A program made the translations under genes and the position numbers. From Candidatus Poribacteria bacterium (lineage in GTDB: Bacteria; Poribacteria; WGA-4E; WGA-3G): a stretch of DNA of 10,184 nucleotides. Below, in pieces: positions 1-5,267 of the stretch. Location of the stretch: the NCBI GenBank assembly GCA_028824575.1, contig JAPPDN010000597.1:7952-18135 (forward strand), read 5' to 3'. Below the pieces are notes generated by a model, which saw only the letters and a program-made list of their open reading frames with translations, was not told where the DNA came from and made no database searches. How positions within the stretch are numbered: position 1 is the first letter of the stretch; each line of letters begins with the position of its first letter.

Positions 1-17
1 TGGCAGTTTCAACGAAG

Positions 18-49
18 AAAGCCTCCAATTTTTCAGCGTTGGAGGCTTT
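18..49. terminator. Perfect 11-bp stem-loop, possible bidirectional terminator
   Basis: AAAGCCTCCAA (18-28) and TTGGAGGCTTT (39-49) are perfect inverted repeats around a 10-nt loop. On the minus strand the stem is followed by TTTCTTCG, and on the plus strand by TTTATCC, so the T-tract is short on both sides. It lies about 150 nt past the stop of the minus-strand toroid-protein gene (198-1313). It could terminate that gene, or a plus-strand gene ending left of the window. The stem is clear; the terminator role is inferred. Confidence 0.5.
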
Positions 50-140
50 ATCCCATTTGATAGGTTTCAGCGAAATTGCGGATACTTTGACTGACTGGTA
101 CATGCTTCACCTACATGCTCCGAAAGCCCTCGTTCCTGCT

Positions 141-162
141 GGCAAGGTTAGAGCACCTCGCC
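141..162. repeat. GGC-AGGT hairpin, dispersed repeat type (copy 1)
   Basis: GGCAAGGT (141-148) can pair with ACCTCGCC (155-162) with one A-C mismatch, leaving a 6-nt loop. It sits 36 nt beyond the stop codon of the minus-strand gene at 198-1313. It closely resembles the hairpin at 5167-5187: both read GGC(A/G)AGGTTAGA on the 5' arm and end in CGCC. There is no T-tract next to this copy, so it is listed as a repeat and not as a terminator. It is followed directly by the palindrome CCCGCGGG (161-168). Confidence 0.5.
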
Positions 163-197
163 CGCGGGAGTGTGAAAGATATTGTAAGATAGATCAT

Positions 198-1313
198 CTA
201 CTTCGGGTAAGCGGTATCAAGACCGAGAACCACGTAAGCGGTCACGAGTCTCGGATCTGCTTCCATCCAGCGACTGTGTTCATTCACCCAGAATCCATCC
301 GGTTTCTGCAATTCAATCATTTTTTCTGCGAATTCTCGGTACCAATCGTGCGAGATGCCCTTTGCGTCTACAAAAGTTGATTGACCATAAAGCCGCAGTG
401 CTTTCGCCATTGTGTGATAGTGATAGTATAACCCTTGTGACCCCATGCCGTAGTTCTCTTCAAGCGTAAAGTGTTCATTTATCCACTTGAAAGCAGCCTG
501 CACGCGTTCGTCGTCCTTGTCAACATTCGCGTAGATGAAGCTCAACAACCCCGCATACGTCATACTGGCGTAGGAGCGCGGACTCCCTGCGGCATCTGTT
601 CCGGCTTTGCTTTCACCATCAGGCGAATAGATGAAACCGCCATCGTTGCCTGCCCATTTCTGATCGTTGCTCTCACTCCGATTCTGAGTGCGTTCGAGAA
701 ATTTAATCGCTTTGTTCCAAACTTCTTGGTCATCAGAACCACTCTCTTTTAGGGCTTGGATAGCAATGTTTAGGTTGGACAAGTCTTTCACATCTTGGCG
801 GCTACCGTAACCGATACCACCATAATAGACGCTTTCCTCATCTGTGACTTGTAGGTTTTTCAGAAAGCCTTGCGCCTTTTCAATGACGGGGTTATATTCT
901 GGATTTCCGGTTGAGGAAAGAGCCATTACGGATATAGAGGTGTTGTAATTCGGCAGTGCGGGCTGCATCTCAATATCATAGATCGCACCGTTCGGTTGTT
1001 GCATCGCAACCAACCGCTGAATCCCTTTCTGGATAAAAGGATGATCCGCTTCTGTATATTTCTTTTCTGGATGCCGCAAAAAGGCGGTGAGTACCAGAGC
1101 CGTTATTCCCGGATGGTTGGCGAAGAGCCCATCCTCGGCTTGTTGTCCCTTGAGCCATTCCAACCCTTTGTCAATGCTTTCGATAACCTGTTTGTTTAAT
1201 TCGTGATATTCCGATGCGCCCGTTTCATGATGCGCAGTTATACCGCTCTGTACAACGGAAACTAACATGAGGAATATCACCAGTATAAATCCATGCTGCG
1301 TTTTGACTTTCAT
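198..1313 (-). CDS. Exported alpha/alpha-toroid (squalene cyclase/prenyltransferase-fold) repeat protein
   Basis: A 371-residue protein with an N-terminal export signal (hydrophobic residues 8-24, likely cleavage near A27). The rest is made of helical repeats typical of terpenoid cyclase/prenyltransferase toroids: 'GLEWLKGQQAEDG' (50-62), 'LVAMQQPNG' (101-109), 'YASMTYAGLLS' (248-258) and 'ELQKPDGFW' (334-342), which are QW-like motifs. I see no DxDD cyclase motif and no obvious zinc-ligand set of protein prenyltransferases, so enzymatic activity should not be assumed; related exported proteins are common in planctomycete-like bacteria and remain of unknown function. The start is supported by AAGGGAG (complement of 1321-1327) 7 nt before the ATG. 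It lies 279 bp from the oxidoreductase gene upstream, so it probably has its own promoter. The fold call is good; the function is unknown. Confidence 0.85.
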   Translation of the reverse strand: MKVKTQHGFILVIFLMLVSVVQSGITAHHETGASEYHELNKQVIESIDKGLEWLKGQQAEDGLFANHPGITALVLTAFLRHPEKKYTEADHPFIQKGIQRLVAMQQPNGAIYDIEMQPALPNYNTSISVMALSSTGNPEYNPVIEKAQGFLKNLQVTDEESVYYGGIGYGSRQDVKDLSNLNIAIQALKESGSDDQEVWNKAIKFLERTQNRSESNDQKWAGNDGGFIYSPDGESKAGTDAAGSPRSYASMTYAGLLSFIYANVDKDDERVQAAFKWINEHFTLEENYGMGSQGLYYHYHTMAKALRLYGQSTFVDAKGISHDWYREFAEKMIELQKPDGFWVNEHSRWMEADPRLVTAYVVLGLDTAYPK

Positions 1314-1474
1314 TTCTTCACTCCCTTATGACCAGTTGTTTGTGTCATAACTGTGTAGCAAATATGATGCCAATTTAGAAAGACTATTACTGTGCTAATT
1401 CTCGGAATTCAGCGGATAATTCTGTCAATAACTGAACACTGCTGTCCATAATTTGAACAAATTTTTAAAATATT

Positions 1475-1542
1475 GGGTTTCTGCTCCGTTTTTTCCGCCC
1501 CTTCCCAGTAACGGGTGGGGACCCCTGTCAAAAACGGGTTTT
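1475..1542. repeat. Dispersed intergenic element, copy A
   Basis: This 68-bp stretch is closely matched at 3602-3670. The core 1498-1534 is identical over 37 bp to 3625-3661, and the left flank begins with the same GGGTTTCTG at the same distance. The core can fold through CCCC-TT-CCC (1498-1506) and GGGT-GGGG (1513-1520), and also contains the short palindrome GGGGACCCC. This copy lies between the stop of the oxidoreductase gene (1593) and the start of the toroid-protein gene (1313), both on the minus strand. Confidence 0.8.
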
Positions 1543-1592
1543 AGCCAAAAATAAACGGATAGGACTGAAGGATCGCTATTATGAGGTTGATC

Positions 1593-2630
1593 CTACGAGA
1601 TTCGCACGGTTTCGCCTGTTTCTGAAGACTGCATCGCTGCGTCGTAGACCTGCATCACTTTGCGAATCTCCTCTGGTTTGACAACCAATGCCTCACCTTT
1701 GTTCAGCACGTCTGCGATGTTCTGGTAGTAGGATTTCCACGTCGTCTGGATACTTTCGACGACAAGTTCACGGTTCTCACCACCTGCCTCTGTCCAGACT
1801 TTTGCATAGTTTTCGGGGTCTTGCTGCGCTGCATCAATGTTCCCGTCGCGCATCGGTCCCTCCTGCGGGTCGAGTCCATATTTGATTAACCCGCCTAAAT
1901 CCCCGACGATGTACCAGCGCGGCTTCTCTGCTTTTGAGAGGTTGCCGATCTCAATCTGATACCGTACATCGTTCTCAAACTTGATAATGAGGTTCCCGTA
2001 GTTACCGATGTCCGTGTCCCATCTTGTGTTGTAGTGAATATCACAGAAGACGGATTCAACGGGTGCCGTTACAAGTTGCAGTGCCTGATCGACGAAGTGT
2101 GCGGGCCAGTCGTAAAGGATACCACCACTCTGACTTTTGATGCCACGCCAACCCCCCGGTGCGCCGTAGCGCATAATCGCAACCTGATAGAGATAAGGTG
2201 TTCCGAGCAAACCGTCATCAATAATTTTTCTGATGGTGTTATAGTCCCAATCCCATCTGCGATTATGGAAGACGCTGAGCAGAACATCGTTCCGTTGACT
2301 CGCGGCGATCATTGCGTCCGCTTCATCGGTATTCATCGCCATGATTTTGTCTGTGACGACGTGCTTGCCTGCATCCATCGCTTTGATGGCGAGTTCGGCG
2401 TGGGTGTCGTGTGGTGTGGCTAATACGACGAGATCAACGGCATCATCTGCGATGACTTCGTCAATTGTTTGATAGCTTTGCGCGTTTGGGTATGCTTCGC
2501 GTGCAGCCTCGCTGCGTTCAACATTCCGCGTGGCGATGGCGTAAAGGTTCAATCCATCTGCCAAGCCGACGAGGTAAGAATGAAAAGCGCGTCCAGCGTA
2601 TCCGTAACCGATAACGGCAGTATTTACCAT
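1593..2630 (-). CDS. Gfo/Idh/MocA family NAD(P)-dependent oxidoreductase
   Basis: A 345-residue cytoplasmic protein of the usual length for this family. An N-terminal Rossmann fold carries the nucleotide-binding GYGYAG (8-13), followed by 'ATPHDTHAELAIKAMDAGKH' (71-90). The family EKP motif appears as D94-K95-I96, which keeps the lysine. The C-terminal domain has 'HNRRWDWDY' (122-130) and the substrate-site pattern 'SGGILYDWPAHFVDQ' (168-182), with D174, H178 and D181 as likely catalytic or binding residues. Members oxidise or reduce hydroxyl groups of sugars, inositols and related compounds; the substrate cannot be read from sequence. The ATG has no clear Shine-Dalgarno site: the leader consists of the heptad repeat element at 2637-2746. 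The sugar-acid-type enolase-superfamily gene at 3739-4818 suggests carbohydrate metabolism nearby, but DUF547 lies between them. Confidence 0.92.
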   Translation of the reverse strand: MVNTAVIGYGYAGRAFHSYLVGLADGLNLYAIATRNVERSEAAREAYPNAQSYQTIDEVIADDAVDLVVLATPHDTHAELAIKAMDAGKHVVTDKIMAMNTDEADAMIAASQRNDVLLSVFHNRRWDWDYNTIRKIIDDGLLGTPYLYQVAIMRYGAPGGWRGIKSQSGGILYDWPAHFVDQALQLVTAPVESVFCDIHYNTRWDTDIGNYGNLIIKFENDVRYQIEIGNLSKAEKPRWYIVGDLGGLIKYGLDPQEGPMRDGNIDAAQQDPENYAKVWTEAGGENRELVVESIQTTWKSYYQNIADVLNKGEALVVKPEEIRKVMQVYDAAMQSSETGETVRIS

Positions 2631-2636
2631 AATTAG

Positions 2637-2746
2637 TTTTCAGTTTTCAATTTTCAGTTTTCAGTTACTCTCTTGTGACAGGTGCTTTATCTATTCCTGT
2701 CACAAGGTGTTTCTGACTGAAAACCGATAGCTGATGACTGACGACT
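2637..2746. repeat. Heptad-periodic inverted-repeat element (MITE-like)
   Basis: The left arm has four tandem heptads (TTTTCAG, TTTTCAA, TTTTCAG, TTTTCAG; 2637-2664). The right arm is also heptad-periodic in the opposite sense (CTGAAAA, CCGATAG, CTGATGA, CTGACGA; 2717-2744). GTTTTCAGT (2657-2665) pairs with ACTGAAAAC (2716-2724). Inside lies a perfect 11-bp inverted repeat CTTGTGACAGG (2672-2682) / CCTGTCACAAG (2696-2706) with a 13-nt loop. The element fills most of the gap between the DUF547 stop and the oxidoreductase start, and its left arm ends 7 nt before the ATG. It encodes nothing visible. A small non-autonomous mobile element or another dispersed repeat is the likeliest reading. Confidence 0.75.
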
Positions 2747-2790
2747 CCTTTGTTCAAAAGTTAATTTTCACAATACGTTCTTAATAATGT

Positions 2791-3588
2791 CTAATTTTGA
2801 TCGTTTAACGTCCAGTCGTAGTCTAAGTGGTGGAATTTTACACCCTCTGATAATACAAAGTCTGCGTCTTCGGGTGGCAAGTAATCAGCAAGAAAGTCTG
2901 CTACACCCTCATAGCCTATCTCAAAATCATCGTCATACCACTTGAAGATTTTCGAGAGATAAACTCGACGTTTCGCGCGGTCAATCCTAACCTGTTCGGG
3001 ATTTTGAACGAAGTTAAACGTTGCGGTCTCAAGGTTCTCCTCAATCGTCTCCGCAGAAAACGCTCGGTTTCCCAAAGGCGGGCAGCTGCTTGAAGCGCAT
3101 ACAAGGACGAAATGAACACGCGGATCCGCAAATTCTGTGCGGATAATACCGTGTTCAATTTGATTAAGTGTATAAGTTTTACCGGCAACCTGAAACTTAA
3201 GCCGAGAGAAAAACCCGTTGAACCATTTGACTTTTCGGACACTCGTGGTGGGATAATGATCAATAACCCCTTTAATGACAAGCGCGTTGTAAGCGTTAAC
3301 CCAAAACACCAGCTGCGCATTGTAAAACAATTCCGTGGGTTTTGCAACCGCCAACAGATCCAAGTACCTCTCCAATTTTTCAGGGTTTGCCTTCAGTTTT
3401 GTATAATTGACCCGTCCCTTTCCGTCAACATGTTCCTGCAAGACCTGATCAAACAATTCATGCGAAAAAGGAGCTTCGCTTGGCGGCTGCTCTATTCGGG
3501 AATCCGCTTCGACGCGGAAATGATAGAGAAAAAGCACGCTGCACACAGATAAAAGCAAGAGACATACAATTAAAATTCGGTTTTTCAT
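2791..3588 (-). CDS. DUF547 domain-containing protein, exported or membrane-anchored
   Basis: A 265-residue protein that starts with a short basic stretch and a hydrophobic segment (residues 5-22), so it is a signal peptide or a single N-terminal membrane anchor. The body carries the hallmarks of DUF547: 'FWVNAYNALVIKG' (95-107), 'LNQIEHGIIR' (141-150), 'VLVCASSSCPPLG' (161-173) and a C-terminal 'LDYDWTLN' (255-262). C164 and C169 in the CASSSCP motif are the best candidates for functional residues, as the pair is conserved in the family. The biochemical role of DUF547 is not established. The start follows AATTAAAAAC with no recognisable Shine-Dalgarno site, and the dispersed element copy B begins only 13 bp upstream of it. 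Its neighbours on both sides are carbohydrate-type enzymes, but no functional link is visible. Confidence 0.9.
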   Translation of the reverse strand: MKNRILIVCLLLLSVCSVLFLYHFRVEADSRIEQPPSEAPFSHELFDQVLQEHVDGKGRVNYTKLKANPEKLERYLDLLAVAKPTELFYNAQLVFWVNAYNALVIKGVIDHYPTTSVRKVKWFNGFFSRLKFQVAGKTYTLNQIEHGIIRTEFADPRVHFVLVCASSSCPPLGNRAFSAETIEENLETATFNFVQNPEQVRIDRAKRRVYLSKIFKWYDDDFEIGYEGVADFLADYLPPEDADFVLSEGVKFHHLDYDWTLNDQN

Positions 3589-3601
3589 GTTTTTAATTAC
3601 G

Positions 3602-3670
3602 GGGTTTCTGATCGGTTTTTCTCCCCCCTTCCCAGTAACGGGTGGGGACCCCTGTCAAAAAACCTGTTTT
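3602..3670. repeat. Dispersed intergenic element, copy B
   Basis: Second copy of the element at 1475-1542. The 37-bp core at 3625-3661 is identical to copy A, and the flanks are diverged but colinear (GGGTTTCTG at 3602-3610; CTGTTTT at the far end). It lies between the stop of the enolase-superfamily gene (3739) and the start of the DUF547 gene (3588). As with copy A, it is downstream of an enzyme gene and upstream of a gene for an exported protein, all on the minus strand. Confidence 0.8.
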
Positions 3671-3738
3671 CGTTGTAATAAGGTTTGTAATTGATGATAC
3701 ACTATGTTATGAAAAATAAACCGCCAGTGGATAAGTTT

Positions 3739-4818
3739 TTATGCGTACTTTTCCAATACATTTCGGTCGATTTCAATTCCCAGTCCGGGTGCTTGTGGGA
3801 CATTGACATAGCCATCAATAGCGTTTATCGGTTGCTGTGCCAACGCCGTACGGAGACGATTTTCGGTCATATCAAACTCCAAAAGTGAGGGGATCGCGTT
3901 GAGTGCCTGCGGCGCGTCTGGAAGGGTGGCTTGCCAGTGCAGCGTTGCTGCGAGACGGATGCTGCCACCCCACATGTGGGGCAACACCCGAACGTAATTT
4001 GCACTCGCCATAGCGGCGATCTTTCGGCATTCCGTGAAACCGCCTGCGATGCTCACATCCGGTTGCACAATATCCAACCCGCGTTTCTGTAATAGGTCGC
4101 GAAACGCCCAACGTCCCATCAACATCTCACCACCAGCAATTCTCACCTTCAGAGCGTTTCGGATTTCTTGATAACCTGCGACATCGTCACTGGTAATTGG
4201 TTCTTCATACCAAAAGAGATCGTAGTCTAATATCTTTTGCCCAACGTCAATTGCCGTGCCGACATCATAGCCACAATTAGCATCGACAGCGAAGAGGGTG
4301 TCGTCCCCAATAGCGCGTCGAACAGCAGCGACGTTTTTCACATCGTAAGCCTCGCCGAAACCGATTTTCATCTTCACCGCAGGGAATCCTGCATCAACGT
4401 AACCTTTCGCCTCGTCCATTAAGGCTTGGGTTATGTCGGGTTTGTCTTTCTTGAAAAGTCCGCTGGCGTAGGCAGGAATCTTCAATCGGAACGCGCCGCC
4501 GAGGAGTTGGTAGATCGGCATATCGAGTGCTTTGCCCATGATGTCCCATAGGGCGATGTCAATTCCGCTCAAGGCACCGATGTTGCCGCGCATCGCTTCC
4601 CAAATCCGTTCCGTTTCAAAGGGCGATTGTCCAATCAGATGTGTTTCAACGGCTGAGGCGGACGGGATACTTACACCTTCACCCCAACCCGTAATTCCGG
4701 CATCCGTGCAAATTTCGACCACAACGGCAGACCGCGTCCCCGTCCAACCGCGCGAATTCGCGAAGGGTTCAACGAGTGGGTAGCGTAAGTCGTAAGTTTT
4801 AACGTCGGTGATTTTCAT
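3739..4818 (-). CDS. Mandelate racemase/muconate lactonizing enzyme family protein (galactarolactone cycloisomerase-like)
   Basis: A 359-residue enolase-superfamily enzyme with the N-terminal capping domain (about 1-115) and a TIM-barrel. Catalytic residues are all visible: K149 and K151 in VKMK, metal ligands D179 (VDAN), E205 (YEEP) and E231 (GGE), and the D254-H281 dyad (QPDV; LPHMWGG). The KxK plus His-Asp set places it in the mandelate racemase subgroup, which abstracts a proton next to a carboxylate with Mg2+ help. 'ALSGIDIALWDI' (82-93), 'KIGFG' and the C-terminal 'PGLGIEI' recall D-galactarolactone cycloisomerase and related sugar-acid dehydratases as I remember them; the exact substrate is not decided by sequence alone. 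No clear Shine-Dalgarno site precedes the ATG. A dyad at 4888-4935 lies in its leader. The family is certain, the substrate is tentative. Confidence 0.92.
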   Translation of the reverse strand: MKITDVKTYDLRYPLVEPFANSRGWTGTRSAVVVEICTDAGITGWGEGVSIPSASAVETHLIGQSPFETERIWEAMRGNIGALSGIDIALWDIMGKALDMPIYQLLGGAFRLKIPAYASGLFKKDKPDITQALMDEAKGYVDAGFPAVKMKIGFGEAYDVKNVAAVRRAIGDDTLFAVDANCGYDVGTAIDVGQKILDYDLFWYEEPITSDDVAGYQEIRNALKVRIAGGEMLMGRWAFRDLLQKRGLDIVQPDVSIAGGFTECRKIAAMASANYVRVLPHMWGGSIRLAATLHWQATLPDAPQALNAIPSLLEFDMTENRLRTALAQQPINAIDGYVNVPQAPGLGIEIDRNVLEKYA

Positions 4819-4887
4819 GATTTAGGCATTTGTGTTTGATTTTAAAGTATTTACCTTGTTGCATTAGTGCTCACGATTTACATTTAT

Positions 4888-4935
4888 TCTATCACAATCG
4901 CCACATTTTTTGCAGGAAAAATGGAATGTGATAGA
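4888..4935. promoter_or_regulatory. Inverted repeat in leader of enolase-superfamily gene, possible operator
   Basis: TCTATCACA (4888-4896) and TGTGATAGA (4927-4935) are perfect 9-bp inverted repeats 30 nt apart, 70-117 bp upstream of the ATG of the enolase-superfamily gene. Two half-sites at this spacing could bind a dimeric or looping regulator, or simply form an RNA hairpin. A 9-bp match over 48 bp in an AT-rich region may also be chance. Confidence 0.3.
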
Positions 4936-4991
4936 GTGTATAAATGGAAGCCATTAGCAGTTGAGGTTTGGTATGATCGCGAACGACAAGA

Positions 4992-5105
4992 AATACGCAG
5001 AAATACGCAGAAATACCCAAGCAAATACCCCTATCAAATATCCCAAGCAATACGCAGAAATACGCAGAAACACCCTATCAAATATCCCTATCAAAAACAC
5101 CCCAA
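4992..5105. repeat. 57-bp imperfect tandem duplication with decamer sub-repeats
   Basis: A 22-bp block at 4992-5013, built of repeated AAATACGCAG decamers, recurs at 5049-5070, exactly 57 bp away. The following halves are related variants made of CAAATAYCCC/CTATCAAA and CCCAAGC pieces. The structure points to replication slippage or a degenerate satellite in a non-coding gap. No known origin iteron or CRISPR pattern fits: the units are contiguous and degenerate, with no spacers. Confidence 0.7.
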
Positions 5106-5156
5106 GCAAAAACACTCGCTCCTACAGAAGATATGAGTGAGCGAAACCTGGCGTGG

Positions 5157-5187
5157 AAAAGAAAAAGGCGAGGTTAGAAACCCCGCC
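5157..5187 (-). terminator. Rho-independent terminator of the sigma-Kelch gene (also hairpin repeat copy 2)
   Basis: GGCGAGGTT (5167-5175) and AACCCCGCC (5179-5187) form a 9-bp GC-rich stem with one mismatch and a 3-nt loop. On the minus strand the stem is followed by TTTTTCTTTT (complement of 5157-5166), the standard intrinsic terminator layout, 80 nt after the stop of the sigma-Kelch gene. The stem resembles the hairpin at 141-162, so it may be a member of a dispersed hairpin family that works as a terminator where a T-tract follows. Confidence 0.75.
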
Positions 5188-5267
5188 AATGAAGAAGGAG
5201 ACACATCTGGAAAAAACAATATTGGAAATTCAATTACCGATTTTTTTAATTGTTTGCCCGTTTCCAT

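Larger units (their letters stand above)
4819..5267. other. 449-bp gene-free region
   Basis: AT-rich stretch between the start of the enolase-superfamily gene and the end of the sigma-Kelch gene, both minus strand. It holds, from left to right, an inverted repeat (4888-4935), a 57-bp imperfect tandem duplication (4992-5105) and the terminator of the sigma-Kelch gene (5157-5187). Open frames across it on the plus strand translate the low-complexity repeat and show no family resemblance or ribosome binding site, so I see no gene here. The promoter of the enolase-superfamily gene should lie in 4819-4940, but I find no convincing -35/-10 pair. Confidence 0.6.

Noticed and set aside
39..380. 113-residue plus-strand open frame at the left edge
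   Set aside because: It overlaps the well-supported toroid-protein gene on the other strand and starts inside the hairpin at 18-49; nothing in its translation is recognisable.
1498..1534. Element copies A and B as classical sigma-70 promoters because of TTGACA
   Set aside because: No acceptable -10 box lies 16-18 bp downstream in either copy; the downstream sequence is a G/C-rich stem.
1569..1594. 6-bp inverted repeat AGGATC/GATCCT overlapping the oxidoreductase stop codon, as a terminator
   Set aside because: Short stem, 14-nt loop and no T-tract on the minus strand.
2637..2746. CRISPR-like array
   Set aside because: Units are 7 bp, contiguous and inverted around a centre; there are no regular repeats with unique spacers and no cas genes.
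4867..5136. 89-residue plus-strand open frame with repeated 'RRNTQK' units
   Set aside because: It translates the 57-bp tandem duplication, has no ribosome binding site and no family resemblance; low-complexity DNA explains it.
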